A DNA stretch of 60,613 nucleotides from Gammaproteobacteria bacterium (GCA_028293765.1 JAQGOG010000096.1:1-60613); one strand, 5' to 3'; counted from the first letter of the stretch, positions 10,875-19,959 are shown. Notes: generated by a model not told the origin, from the sequence alone. Made by a program: numbers and translations.

Positions 10875-11372
10875 ATGGACTGGCTCACCTTGACCCACAC
10901 GAACTCAGTCGGGCAGACCCTGGCCGCGTGGCAGAAGCGCTCGCAGTCGCGTTTCGGCCGCTGGCGGTTCGCCCGCGCGGTGTGCCGGCGCGCTCCCTAC
11001 TTCAGCTCCATCAAGCCGCACTTTCTAGAGCTGCGGCCGGCGTTGTGTATCGTAGCGATGGCAAAACACAAAGGCGTCAGCAGCCTGCCAGGCACCGTTG
11101 ACTCATCGGCCATTGCAACCTTGTGCGAGCTGGCGGCTGGCACGGTAACGGATGTGACCATCCCGCCGGCGATGCGTTGGACTACGCGCGGCATGACCAT
11201 CGAGTACCTGCGAAGGGCCGAAACGGCTGTCACCGCAACTGCCCGTCTCGACAAGAGCGAATGGAGCGACGAACAGAATGTCGGCGTCCCCGTGAGCGTC
11301 GTGGACAGGAACGGGACCGAAGTCGTTCGCGCCGTCATCACCATGCACGTCGCACCGCGCACGGGCGCCTAA
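10875..11372 (+). CDS. DUF4442 hotdog-fold protein (putative thioesterase)
   Basis: 165 residues from ATG 10875; a GTG at 10827 would add 16 residues. The order APYFSSIKPHFLELRPALCIV, GTVDSSAIATLCELAAG and MTIEYLRRAETAVTATA matches DUF4442/PaaI-like single-domain hotdog proteins, which are thought to act as acyl-CoA thioesterases. The aspartate in GTVDSSA sits where related proteins usually carry histidine (GTVHA), so catalysis may be altered or lost. No clear ribosome binding site precedes either start. It lies 154 bp after the oxoprolinase gene and is convergent with the TonB receptor gene. Confidence 0.72.
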   Translation: MDWLTLTHTNSVGQTLAAWQKRSQSRFGRWRFARAVCRRAPYFSSIKPHFLELRPALCIVAMAKHKGVSSLPGTVDSSAIATLCELAAGTVTDVTIPPAMRWTTRGMTIEYLRRAETAVTATARLDKSEWSDEQNVGVPVSVVDRNGTEVVRAVITMHVAPRTGA

Positions 11373-11436
11373 CGGCGCCGCCATTCGCGGACGGTCCGGC
11401 GAGCGCGCGCATCGCCAGACAGGTTCGTGACGCGCG

Positions 11437-13950
11437 TCAGAACGACTTCTTGACCGTAAACAGGAACTCGCGCGGGCGACCCGGCTGGCCCATCACGACA
11501 TCGTAAGTAGCGAGCTGGTTGCGCTCCGTCACGTAATACATCTTGTTGGCAAGATTGGAGGCGAACAACGACGCCTGCCAGCCTCCCTGCGCCGCGTCCC
11601 AGGTCAGCCGCGCATTCAGGATCCCGTAGCCCGGCTGCATCGAGATCGCTTCATTCTGCGGGTCGTTGAATACTTTCGATTGATAGGTGTAATCCAGGCG
11701 CGGCGTCAGGCTGCCGAAGTTCGCAAGTCCGATCGCATACTCGATGCCCAAATTGCCTTTCCAGGTGGGGGTGAGCGCAGGCACGTCGGTGAGCGTAGGG
11801 CCCCCCGGATTGCTGACGGGGTTGTAGGCGGCAGCCCCCAGGCTGAGCGTACGGTAGTGGAGGTAGCCGAGCGACCCGTCGATGGCGAGACCTCGCACGG
11901 GCCGCGCCTCTAGCTCGAGCTCGAGTCCCTCGATGCGCGCCGAACCCACGCTCTCCGTCAGGAAAGCCGGAAACCCCGTGCCCGGGTCGACCGTGGCTAC
12001 CGGCAACTGCAGAGCGCTGTAGTGGCTGATGAATCCTGCGACGTTCGCGCGCAGCCGCCGCTCGAACCACTCGCTTTTCAGCCCGACTTCCCAGGCGGTC
12101 AGCTTTTCCGGACCGAAGCTCGTCACCTGCGTCCGCGTCAGGGGACGGGGGTTGAACCCGCCCGACTTGTAGCCCGTGGAGTACTGGCCGTAGGTCATGA
12201 TCTCCGGCGTCCATTGGTAGGACAAACCGATTTTCGGGTCGACGCGCGAAATGGCGACCTTGCCCTCCGGCAGCGGCGGCGCGAACCCGGCGAGATAGTT
12301 ACCCAGATCCGATGGGAACAGGCCCGGCGGCACTCTGCCTAGCAGGTTGGGCTCGTACCGGTAAAACTGGTAGTTCTTGGTTTCGTGGGAATACCGGGCG
12401 CCGAGCTCGGCCCCGAGTGCGCGCGTGATCTTGTAGTTGACGTGCAGAAAGACCGACTCGTCCTTCGATGCGGCCGGATCCCCTGTCAGGAAGAGAATTC
12501 CCCTGCCGCCCACGTTGCTCGAATTGTCGACGATGCCGCTGTTGAATTCGTGGCTGTCGAGATAGTAAGCCCCGCCCGCCCAGTCGAGAGTGTCCTGCAA
12601 CGCGCGGCCGGTGAACTGCAACTCCTCGCTGAACTGCCGGTGGCTGACGAAGTTGATGGGCAGATCGCCGGTGATCGGCGCCCCGGAAGTATCCTCGGCG
12701 AACGCTCCGCGATAGCGGCGATACGCGGAGATGGACTTCGCATGAACACCGTTCCATGGCGTATCCCAATCGATCGTGCCGGCCACGCCCCACGAATACA
12801 CCGTGCTGGTGGGTGGCGCCGATACGCCCGCGATGGGATCGGTGAAGGTGTTGTACGTCGTGAAGGGGCTGTTGGTGACGAACCGCGAATCGAGCGGTAT
12901 CCCAAACCGCGGGAGCGTGGCTGCGGCGCTGTACAAGGCCAATGCGTTCGAGATCTGCGTGCCGGGCTTTCCCGGCGTGCCAGAAGGATTCGGCGGCAGC
13001 CCCAGGGCGATGAGCTTGCTCGCCGGCGCCTCGCCATGATCGTCGGTCAGATCCGCGGACAGGTTGAACTCGAGGCGATCGTTCGCCAGGAAGCGTATGG
13101 CACCCCGTGCCACTTGCACGTCGTCGCCCCCCAGGGTGCCGATCTTGCAGCCGTTGAGGTACGTCACCGGCTTGAGCGTCCCGGCGAGCGCCGGCTTCGC
13201 GCAGGCGAAGTCCAACACGTCCATGTAACCCTTGCTGTGATTCGAGCCGGCTGAAATCCGCACGAACAGCCGGTCCGGAATCAGGGCAAAGTCGAACGCG
13301 CCGCGGAATTTCTCGCGGTTGAAGCTACCGAGACCGGCCTCGACGTAGCCGCTGCCGTCGCCCGTTGGCTTCTTGGTGAAGATCCGCACCGCGCCGCCTT
13401 CGGTGTTCTTGCCGAACAGCGTTCCTTGCGGGCCACGCAGAATCTCAACACTCCCGATGTCGGTCAGGTCGAACAGAGAGCCGAACACCGTTCCGAAGTA
13501 GACGTCGTCGATGTAGAAGCCGACGCCGGGCTCGAACGTGTACTTGAAGTCATTCTGGCCGACGCCGCGGATCGACACGAAGGTGGACTTGCCGAAGCCC
13601 GATCCGGCCTGCTCGAGATTTACGTTAGGGGCGGCGTGCGCTACGTCGGCTACGTTGAAGTAGCCGCGGGCTTCCATCTGCTCGGCAGAAACCGCGGTGA
13701 TGGCGATCGGTGCGCTCTGCAGACTCTCGGCCTTGAAGCGTGCCGTGACGACGACTTCCGCGAGTCCGCTATCTTCGGCGGGTGCGCTCTGCGGCGCCGA
13801 TGGAGACTGCGGCGCGGATGCTTGCGCCACTGCTGCGCTCGCAACGCGCTGGTTATCCGTACCCTGGCCCGGTTCCGCCGCCTGGAGTGTTCCAGCTACC
13901 GCGGACAACGACAAAATCAACACGCTGACATGACTCGACAAGCTCGCCAT
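11437..13950 (-). CDS. TonB-dependent outer-membrane receptor
   Basis: 837 residues from the ATG at 13950, which has an AAGGAGGGGGGA ribosome binding site; an upstream in-frame start would precede this site. A signal peptide (HVSVLILSLSAVAGTLQAAE) is followed by a Pro/Ala/Ser linker. The TonB box and plug start near AEVVVTARFKAESLQSAPIA and continue with NVNLEQAG, VSIRGVG and LRGPQGTLFGKNTEGG. The 22-strand barrel ends GRPREFLFTVKKSF with a terminal aromatic. The plug wording resembles the large FecA/FyuA-like receptor group often found in polymer- or steroid-degrading Proteobacteria. The substrate is not predictable, and no regulator or TonB gene is adjacent. Confidence 0.95.
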   Translation of the reverse strand: MASLSSHVSVLILSLSAVAGTLQAAEPGQGTDNQRVASAAVAQASAPQSPSAPQSAPAEDSGLAEVVVTARFKAESLQSAPIAITAVSAEQMEARGYFNVADVAHAAPNVNLEQAGSGFGKSTFVSIRGVGQNDFKYTFEPGVGFYIDDVYFGTVFGSLFDLTDIGSVEILRGPQGTLFGKNTEGGAVRIFTKKPTGDGSGYVEAGLGSFNREKFRGAFDFALIPDRLFVRISAGSNHSKGYMDVLDFACAKPALAGTLKPVTYLNGCKIGTLGGDDVQVARGAIRFLANDRLEFNLSADLTDDHGEAPASKLIALGLPPNPSGTPGKPGTQISNALALYSAAATLPRFGIPLDSRFVTNSPFTTYNTFTDPIAGVSAPPTSTVYSWGVAGTIDWDTPWNGVHAKSISAYRRYRGAFAEDTSGAPITGDLPINFVSHRQFSEELQFTGRALQDTLDWAGGAYYLDSHEFNSGIVDNSSNVGGRGILFLTGDPAASKDESVFLHVNYKITRALGAELGARYSHETKNYQFYRYEPNLLGRVPPGLFPSDLGNYLAGFAPPLPEGKVAISRVDPKIGLSYQWTPEIMTYGQYSTGYKSGGFNPRPLTRTQVTSFGPEKLTAWEVGLKSEWFERRLRANVAGFISHYSALQLPVATVDPGTGFPAFLTESVGSARIEGLELELEARPVRGLAIDGSLGYLHYRTLSLGAAAYNPVSNPGGPTLTDVPALTPTWKGNLGIEYAIGLANFGSLTPRLDYTYQSKVFNDPQNEAISMQPGYGILNARLTWDAAQGGWQASLFASNLANKMYYVTERNQLATYDVVMGQPGRPREFLFTVKKSF

Positions 13951-14050
13951 TCCCCCCTCCTTGCATCCTTGAACTTCAGGCGCGAACTGCCTATCCGGCG
14001 ACGTTCGCACCGGCCCTGCAGTCAACGCTTGCGACAACCTGCCTGGAAAT

Positions 14051-15661
14051 CTAGCCGCGCAGAATCGACGTCTCGATTTCCCACTCGACTCGATGCTTCG
14101 AGGTCGTCGCGCGGTTCACCGACACCGGGCGGACGCGGCTCGCGCCTGCCTGGTGGGTCACCAGCCACGTGTCGAACTCGCCGGGTTTGCTCGTTGCGAA
14201 CCCGAACAGCAGGTTGAATTTACCCTCGGCGACGGCCTGCGCTCTATTGACGCGCTCGTCGCCGATGACGAAATGACTCTCATCGGGAGAAGTTCCGACG
14301 AAGGCCCCTTGATCCGCGAGTGCGTCGAGAAAACCCTCTGCCAGCGCGCGGGCGCGCTCCCAGGTCGCAGGACCGTTGTGCTCGAGGACCACCCAGCGCG
14401 TACCTTGCTCGATACTGGCGGCGATGAATAGAGCGAGCCGGCGCGCGGACAGGTATTTCCAATCCGAAATGCCACAGCCGCCGGCCGCGAGGGTGCGAGG
14501 ACTCACCGTGGTCCGCACGCTCGAGCGCACCGAAACGAGCGTGTTCACACCGGCCTGCGCCAGGCGCAGGCGGTCCGAGTCCGACACGGCCACGGCGGGG
14601 CGCAACCCGGGCCGCAGGATCGACTCCTCGCTTTCGGTCGCCGCCCATACCGGCCACGTCTCATCGGAGCGGGCGATCATCCCGGCCGCCGCTCCACAGG
14701 AGGCGAACGTTTCGATCCGGCCGCGGAGGCGGTCGAATGCCTGCACACGCGGGAAAAACATCACTGCGCTGTCGCTGCGAAACGGCCAGATGCGCAACGA
14801 GTCGAGCGCCGTGCGCGCGGAAAGCCAGGCGGAGGGCGGATCGACGAGCAGCATTGCCTGGCGATCGCGGCAGAACTTGGCGGCGACCAGCAGAGTGCTC
14901 AGCCCTACGTCGTTGTCCCGGGTGAGCGGCGGGATGCACAGCATGTTGAAACTGGACGCGCCCTTGAGCGCGAACAGTCCGGTGCCTTCGATCGCGGAGC
15001 CGATGACATCGTAGTCGGTGAGCGGTCCGCCATCATCGCCGTCAGGATTCGAAACCGCATAGCCGATCGCGGCGCCACCGGGGCCATGGGCCGAGCGATC
15101 GGGACGCTGCGCGGGCACCGGTCCGGTAACACGTACGAGGCGCGACTCGAGCAGAACATCGACGACGAATCGGCCCGAGTCCTGCCTGACCGATACGCGC
15201 CGGAAGATTTCCTGGTCTTCGATGAGCTCAGAGGCGGCGGAGCGTACCCGCTGGACGACGAGATTGAAGCGATCCTGCTCGTCGCCGATGCCGTCGTAGT
15301 CGACCGAGGCGCGCAGGTATTCGCGCGAACCCGGATTCAGAGCGATGAGACGCAAGGCAGCGCCGGCGGCGGGCAGCGTAATGGTTGGCGGCCGTGCGCC
15401 GTTGACGACCCGGACGACCACCGCCCGGCGACCACCGTTCTCGAAGAACTGTTCGAGCGCGTAGGACAGGGACGACGGTTGCCAGAGGCCGCCGAAGATC
15501 TGTTGGAACTCCGCGAAACTCGCGACCGGTACCGCCTGGTTGACCGGGCCCTTGAGGGCGCGGCCGACAAAAGCGGCAATACCGGTGGGCACGCGGTCAA
15601 TTGCGTGTTCCGTTGTTCGGCTTTGTTCGAGTTCTACGCCGGACGCGCGGCTATCAGCCAC
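14051..15661 (-). CDS. Phage tail sheath-like protein, isolated
   Basis: About 536 residues. GTG 15661 is chosen because AAGAGG lies 7 nt upstream; GTG 15685 is the alternative. No ATG exists in the frame before it. The opening ASGVELEQSRTTEHAIDRV followed by PTGIAAFVGRALKGPVNQAV, then the FAEFQQIFGG and SSLSYALEQFFENGGRRAVV segments, are characteristic of contractile tail sheath subunits. The C-terminal part GISDWKYLSARRLALFIAAS and TRWVVLEHNGPATWERAR matches the conserved sheath domain that carries the interlocking arm. No tube, baseplate, spike or ATPase gene flanks it. It is complete, with codon use like its neighbours. Function in isolation is unknown. Confidence 0.85.
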   Translation of the reverse strand: MADSRASGVELEQSRTTEHAIDRVPTGIAAFVGRALKGPVNQAVPVASFAEFQQIFGGLWQPSSLSYALEQFFENGGRRAVVVRVVNGARPPTITLPAAGAALRLIALNPGSREYLRASVDYDGIGDEQDRFNLVVQRVRSAASELIEDQEIFRRVSVRQDSGRFVVDVLLESRLVRVTGPVPAQRPDRSAHGPGGAAIGYAVSNPDGDDGGPLTDYDVIGSAIEGTGLFALKGASSFNMLCIPPLTRDNDVGLSTLLVAAKFCRDRQAMLLVDPPSAWLSARTALDSLRIWPFRSDSAVMFFPRVQAFDRLRGRIETFASCGAAAGMIARSDETWPVWAATESEESILRPGLRPAVAVSDSDRLRLAQAGVNTLVSVRSSVRTTVSPRTLAAGGCGISDWKYLSARRLALFIAASIEQGTRWVVLEHNGPATWERARALAEGFLDALADQGAFVGTSPDESHFVIGDERVNRAQAVAEGKFNLLFGFATSKPGEFDTWLVTHQAGASRVRPVSVNRATTSKHRVEWEIETSILRG

Positions 15662-15788
15662 TTCAAAGCCTCTTGGGATCCCCACCCATTGAGCCGCCGG
15701 GACTCTAGCACAGGTATGGTGGGTGGTCGTCTCTAATTGGCGACGGGCGTAGCCTCACCCCGGTCGAATATCGACCGCCTGACTCATA

Positions 15789-15816
15789 ACAAGGATTTCG
15801 CTACAAGGATTTCGCT
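15789..15816. repeat. Exact 14-bp tandem duplication
   Basis: ACAAGGATTTCGCT occurs twice head to tail between the sheath gene and the 48-aa gene. Probably a simple slippage duplication. Confidence 0.8.
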
Positions 15817-15842
15817 CGTTGGCGGTGGCGCGCGGCCTCCCG

Positions 15843-15989
15843 CTACGAGCGCGTCGAACCCGTGGACTTTTGAGCGCCGGGAGTTTCCCCAACCCGCTTC
15901 AGGTCTTCTTCGCGGGCATGCTCGAGATCCTCCCGCTTGCGGGCAATCTCGGCGAGCATGAGTTGCAGCCACTCCGACAGCGCGGCCAT
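15843..15989 (-). CDS. Small conserved-looking charged protein, 48 aa
   Basis: ATG at 15989, stop TAG at 15843-15845. A GGAG ribosome binding site lies 8 nt upstream. The sequence begins MAALSEWLQLMLAEIARK and continues with a run of Glu/Arg/Lys (REDLEHAREEDLKR), so a short amphipathic helix or coiled coil is likely. It starts 36 bp after the L,D-transpeptidase stop on the same strand and is probably cotranscribed with it. Similar tiny SxWLQLMLxEIARK proteins are recalled from other gammaproteobacteria, but no function is known. It is too short for standard length cut-offs. A longer overlapping frame on the same strand has no such signals. Confidence 0.65.
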   Translation of the reverse strand: MAALSEWLQLMLAEIARKREDLEHAREEDLKRVGETPGAQKSTGSTRS

Positions 15990-16025
15990 CGTTCGAACTC
16001 CAGGCAAACAATAAAACAGGCGCGG

Positions 16026-17342
16026 TTAATTCGCGGACGTCGGCTGCGAGCCTGCCGGAGACGCGGCGGGCGGTCCAGCAGGATGTGGCTGCGCCAGCGG
16101 TGAGCCCGTGATCGGAGGCGCGTTCGGCGCTGTTCCGGCAGGCCCTGGCGCAGGACTCGCGGGCGCAGTGGTGCCCGAGGCTCCATCACCGCCGGGCTCG
16201 ATCTCCGAGATCATCTGCTGGAACGTCGCCTCGTCCATGGGGAGGTCCGATTTGCCATCCCAGGTGGAGCCATCCGGCACGCGATTCTGCACCTTCAATG
16301 CGGACGCCAGTACCTGGTCGACGCTGCTATCGGCAACGGAGATCGGCACCGGAACGCCACGCGGAGAATGGGTAAGCGTCGCGACCACGTCCCAGTTCAC
16401 CTGTTCGTTGTGAGTCTTGAGCTGCTTCTGCAGAGTCGCGGCGAACGACTTGCTCAGGAGCTTGCGCGAGGTCTTCTTCCAGTCGCGGCTGTCGTCCTCC
16501 AGCACGTCGAACGCCTGCATGTAGAGCTGTCCCGCGTGCCAGCCGAACACGAAGGGCTGATTGACCACGCGCACCTGCGTGCCGACCGGCACCATCGCAA
16601 ACAATTGCGCGATGTCTTCGGGGTACAGGCGGATGCAGCCGTGACTCGAGCGCAGGCCCACACCGGCCGGCTTGTTGGTGCCGTGAATGAGATAGCTCGG
16701 CCACTGCAGATAGAACGCAAACTTGCCCAGGGGGTTCTCGGGCCCCGGTCCGATCACCCGTTCGAGCTCTTCACCGTTCTCGCGATGCTCCTTGATCACC
16801 GAGATGGGCACCCGCCAGGTCGGGTCCGCCTGGCGCCGCACGATCTTCGTGACGCCCTCCGGCGTGGACCAGCCCACCTTGCCGATGCCGATCGGGTGAG
16901 TCACCACGGTCTGCGGCTCGCCGGACTTGTGCGGCGGGAAATAGAACAGCCGCATTGCCGCGATGTTGATGACGACGCCGGTGCGCGGCGCGTTCGGAAT
17001 GACGAACTGCGTAGGCACTACGATCGGCTTGTCCGCGCCCGGCAGCCAGGGGTCGACCTTGGGATTGGCGCGGAGGATTTCCTCGTAACCAACATTGAAC
17101 CGGCGCGCGATGTCGGTGAGCGTGTCTTCTTTCGAGCTCGTGACGATCTGTACGACCCCGACGACGTCCTCGTCCGGAGCGACCTCGAATCGTTCCGTCG
17201 CCACCGGCTGCGGCTCGGCGGGCGCGGCGGGAGGCGGCGGAGGCGGGGCGGGCTCCGCACGCTTGGGGTGAAAGAGGGAGCACGCTGCCAGGGCAGCACA
17301 CAGGGATACCGCTAGCGCGGCTCGGATCGGCGAGATCTTCAT
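16026..17342 (-). CDS. L,D-transpeptidase lipoprotein with LysM domain
   Basis: 438 residues. The lipoprotein signal peptide has lipobox LAAC near residue 21, followed by a proline-rich spacer. A LysM-like peptidoglycan-binding segment (KEDTLTDIARRFNVGYEEIL) occupies about residues 70-115. The YkuD catalytic domain covers about 120-270 with HGTNKP and SSHGCIRLYPED, the cysteine being the nucleophile. The tail is long and rich in Pro/Ala/Gly. These enzymes make 3-3 peptidoglycan cross-links or attach proteins to meso-diaminopimelate in the periplasm. The length and order resemble the ErfK/YbiS/YcfS group. It heads a probable operon with the 48-aa gene. Confidence 0.93.
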   Translation of the reverse strand: MKISPIRAALAVSLCAALAACSLFHPKRAEPAPPPPPPAAPAEPQPVATERFEVAPDEDVVGVVQIVTSSKEDTLTDIARRFNVGYEEILRANPKVDPWLPGADKPIVVPTQFVIPNAPRTGVVINIAAMRLFYFPPHKSGEPQTVVTHPIGIGKVGWSTPEGVTKIVRRQADPTWRVPISVIKEHRENGEELERVIGPGPENPLGKFAFYLQWPSYLIHGTNKPAGVGLRSSHGCIRLYPEDIAQLFAMVPVGTQVRVVNQPFVFGWHAGQLYMQAFDVLEDDSRDWKKTSRKLLSKSFAATLQKQLKTHNEQVNWDVVATLTHSPRGVPVPISVADSSVDQVLASALKVQNRVPDGSTWDGKSDLPMDEATFQQMISEIEPGGDGASGTTAPASPAPGPAGTAPNAPPITGSPLAQPHPAGPPAASPAGSQPTSAN

Positions 17343-17397
17343 GGTGCAGGAATTATGACATCGTCAGCGTCTGCCTGAGCAGACCGTCGGCGTTCGG

Positions 17398-17895
17398 CTA
17401 CAGGAGAAGAGGCTGGTTCGGAAGCTCGTCAGCACCGGCAACGCCGGCGGGAAAGTGGCGGGCGAGGAGCCGGCCCACCCCGTGAATCCCCGCGATGGAT
17501 CCCTCGGAGTAGCGCCGTTCGCGGTAGTGCAGCTCCATCTGGCGGCAGACTTCATCCCATTCGGACTGCGAGACCACAGCCGAAATTCCCCGGTCCGCAA
17601 CTATTTCCACCACGCGGTCGGCCATGAGCACGTAGATCAGCACCCCGTTGTTATGGGCCGTGTCCCACACACCGAGCTGCCCGAACAGCTGCACGGCGCG
17701 GCGCCGCGACGGCAGATCCTGCCAGGCCTCCGGAAGATCGAGGGCCGTTTCGATCACGAAACGGATTTCGCCGGCGTGCCGGGATTCCACTGCGCGGATG
17801 GTCGCCTCGATGGCGTCGCAAACCAGCGGCGTGAAATGCCGGCGCGTCGCCAGGCGCGTGGCGAAGAGATGGCGCGCGAAACGAGCAGGTTTCAT
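17398..17895 (-). CDS. TPM-domain protein, short cytosolic type
   Basis: 165 residues, without a signal peptide. The TPM fold is recognised from AIRAVESRHAGEIRFVIE, LGVWDTAHNNGVLIYVLMAD and VEIVADRGISAVVSQSEWDE. This is the usual second, membrane-free TPM paralogue found after lemA and ygcG-type genes. It starts 3 bp after the preceding TPM gene stops, so translation is probably coupled. TPM domains have been reported as phosphatases in plants and are linked to membrane stress in bacteria; the role here is not known. Confidence 0.85.
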   Translation of the reverse strand: MKPARFARHLFATRLATRRHFTPLVCDAIEATIRAVESRHAGEIRFVIETALDLPEAWQDLPSRRRAVQLFGQLGVWDTAHNNGVLIYVLMADRVVEIVADRGISAVVSQSEWDEVCRQMELHYRERRYSEGSIAGIHGVGRLLARHFPAGVAGADELPNQPLLL

Positions 17896-17898
17896 GTA

Positions 17899-18801
17899 TT
17901 ACCAGCGCCCGGACGCGCCGCCTCCCGCACCCGAGCCACCACCACCGCTCCAGCCTCCTCCGCCACCAAGACCACCTCCGCCGAAGCCGCCGCCTCCGAA
18001 CCCTCCCCCGCCCCAGCCGCCGGAGCGCGGATAACTCGACCAGCCGCGCCCGCCCGACAGACCCGAAAACAGCGAGAAGACGAACGCGCCGACTCCGGCA
18101 AGCAGCGCGAGAAGCACCGCGTAACCGGCAATCCAGACGAGTACGCCGGCACCTGCGGCGGTGGCCAGCGATCCGAGCGTGCGGCCCAGCAGCGACTGCA
18201 ATACGACGGATCCAATGAACACGGCGAAGAACAACATCGGGAACAGGCCGCGCCCGCCGGGCGATCGTTCGCCCTGCCAGCGCTGATCCGGGGCTGGAAG
18301 CGGCTCCCCGTCGACCACTCTTATGATCTGGTCGATGCCGGCATTGATGCCGCCGGAGTAATCCCCCTGCTTAAACAGCGGAGTGATCGTCTCCGCGATG
18401 ATGCGCTTCGATGTTGCGTCGGTGAGCGCTCCCTCCAGGCCACGGCCGACCTCGATACGCATGGCGCGATCATTTTTCGCGACGAGCAGCATCGCGCCAT
18501 CGTCCACTTTCTTCCGACCGATACCCGCTTGGGTGAACGCCTTGATGGAATAAGCGTCGATGTCCTCAGGTTGCGTCGTGGGGACGATGAGCACCACGAC
18601 CTGCGAGCCCTTGCGCGCCTCAAACGCTGCAAGCTTCTGCTCGAGCGCTGCCTGCTGCTCGGCGGTAAGAGTGCCGGTGAGATCGGTGACACGCGCCTCG
18701 AGTTTCGGAATCGACTGCAGCGACTGCGCAAGCGCCGTCAGACTCGCCGCCATGAGTAATAGCAACGAGATCCAGGAGCGAATGACCTTTGACAACGTCA
18801 T
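17899..18801 (-). CDS. TPM-domain membrane protein, YgcG-like
   Basis: About 300 residues from ATG 18801. The open frame extends upstream, but only this start gives a signal peptide (WISLLLLMAASLTALAQ). A periplasmic TPM domain follows (LEARVTDLTGTLTAEQQAAL, AYSIKAFTQAGIGRKKVDDG, DRAMRIEVGRGLEGALTDA). Then come transmembrane segments near residues 210-260 and a C-terminal tail made almost entirely of glycine and serine with W (GGGGFGGGGFGGGG). This is the classic YgcG layout. It lies between lemA and the short TPM gene on one strand. Confidence 0.9.
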   Translation of the reverse strand: MTLSKVIRSWISLLLLMAASLTALAQSLQSIPKLEARVTDLTGTLTAEQQAALEQKLAAFEARKGSQVVVLIVPTTQPEDIDAYSIKAFTQAGIGRKKVDDGAMLLVAKNDRAMRIEVGRGLEGALTDATSKRIIAETITPLFKQGDYSGGINAGIDQIIRVVDGEPLPAPDQRWQGERSPGGRGLFPMLFFAVFIGSVVLQSLLGRTLGSLATAAGAGVLVWIAGYAVLLALLAGVGAFVFSLFSGLSGGRGWSSYPRSGGWGGGGFGGGGFGGGGLGGGGGWSGGGGSGAGGGASGRW

Positions 18802-18888
18802 TCTTCGCGAGTCATACGGGCCTCGCGGCGCCGTGCAACGGTCTTCGCAATACCCGTAAGTCCTGGGCGCGGCGCATGAGAACCGCAC

Positions 18889-19530
18889 TCACTTGGCAGG
18901 TTGTGTGGGCGCGGGCGGCGTGGCCGGTTGCCCCGGCCGCGTCGTGTCGAAAGTGACCGTCGGAGCGGCGGAAATCTGCTGCTCATTAGCAACAGTGAAG
19001 TTCGGCTTCAGCTGAAAATCGAACATCTTCGCCGTCAGGTTGGTCGGGAACGAGCGCACGGTGGTGTTGAAAGTCCGTACCGAGTCGATGTAGCGATTGC
19101 GCGCGACGGTGATCCGGTTCTCGGTGCCCTCGAGCTGTGCCTGGAGATCCCGGAAGTTGGCGTCCGACTTCAGCTGCGGATAGGCCTCGGTGACCACCAT
19201 GAGGCTTTTCAGCGCCTGGGTCAGTTCGCCTTGCACAGCCTGGAATTTCGCAAACGCCGCCGGGTCGTTGAGGACCTCCGGGGTGATCTGGATGGAGTTC
19301 GCCTTGGCGCGCGCCTCGGTCACGCCGATGAGCACCTGCTGCTCCTGCGCGGCGAAACCTTTCACGGTGTTGACGAGATTGGGGATCAGATCGGCGCGCC
19401 GCTGATACTGGTTCACGACCTCGGACCATGAGGCTTTGACGGTTTCGTCCTGCTGCTGCAGGGAGTTGTAGCCGCATCCGGAAAGGGCCAGGACCGCCAG
19501 GGCCACGAACACCAGGGACCGTGCACGCAT
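18889..19530 (-). CDS. lemA: LemA family lipoprotein
   Basis: 213 residues. The signal peptide ends in lipobox LSGC near residue 19. The LemA helical core is clear: ASWSEVVNQYQRRADLIPNL, VNTVKGFAAQEQQVL and ENRITVARNRYIDSVRTFN. Family proteins are membrane-anchored coiled helical proteins, usually encoded with YgcG/TPM proteins exactly as here. It is the first gene of a lemA-ygcG-TPM operon on the minus strand. A proline/threonine-rich C-terminus (PATPPAPTQPAK) is present. The family call is firm; the cellular role is unsettled. Confidence 0.94.
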   Translation of the reverse strand: MRARSLVFVALAVLALSGCGYNSLQQQDETVKASWSEVVNQYQRRADLIPNLVNTVKGFAAQEQQVLIGVTEARAKANSIQITPEVLNDPAAFAKFQAVQGELTQALKSLMVVTEAYPQLKSDANFRDLQAQLEGTENRITVARNRYIDSVRTFNTTVRSFPTNLTAKMFDFQLKPNFTVANEQQISAAPTVTFDTTRPGQPATPPAPTQPAK

Positions 19531-19722
19531 CGACCTCTCCTTAACTTATTACGACCGGGAACGCGAACTCGCTGCAGGAGGGGATTGTCACACGCTCGGG
19601 GAGATTTGCCGATTCCGTCACAGGGGCAGCGCGCTGGGCTTCAAGCCCCACCGCAACCGGGCCGATAGTCCCATAGTTGCCAAGGGGGCCGTCGTCGGAA
19701 AGCACCGCACTGCGCCGGAATC

Positions 19723-19926
19723 AACCGGCCTGCTTTTCGCGGGCAAAGACCACACTCTTTGCACGCGGGCGCGACGGCTAGCAAGCGCGCTCTCTGAAAA
19801 CGCCTACCGCCCAACCGGCCTGCTTCTTGCGTGCAGAACCACGTTTTTTGCCGGGGGCGCCCAGCCCGCGTGTGCGACCGCTCCCCAGGCGCGCTCGCTG
19901 AAAGCGCCACGGCGCTTTCAGCCAAT
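19723..19926. repeat. Two-hairpin dispersed repeat, partial copy plus full copy
   Basis: This is within the gene-free stretch 19531-20005. A partial copy (about 19723-19810) begins CCGGCCTGCTT and includes a GGGCAAAG/CTTTGC arm. A full copy (about 19813-19926) begins the same way and holds a first hairpin with TTTTTTGCC. Its second hairpin has 12-bp perfect arms (19897-19908 and 19911-19922: GCTGAAAGCGCC). The same architecture recurs at 20831-20957 and 59053-59180. Nothing else coding is seen in this stretch. Confidence 0.75.
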
Positions 19927-19927
19927 T

Positions 19928-19959
19928 AAAAAAAGCCCCAGGTTTTGACGCCTGGGGCT
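19928..19959 (-). terminator. Rho-independent terminator for the 69-aa gene
   Basis: Read on the minus strand: AGCCCCAGG, an 8-base loop, CCTGGGGCT, then a run of T. The arms are at 19951-19959 and 19934-19942 and the T-run at 19928-19934. It lies 46 bp after the stop of the minus-strand gene at 20006-20215 and abuts the repeat copy. Confidence 0.85.

Noticed and set aside
15784..16011. 75-aa open frame on the minus strand
   Set aside because: It overlaps the 48-aa gene in another frame, is low-complexity Arg/Ala/Gly text and lacks a ribosome binding site.
19641..19925. 94-aa open frame on the minus strand
   Set aside because: It consists almost wholly of translated repeat sequence.
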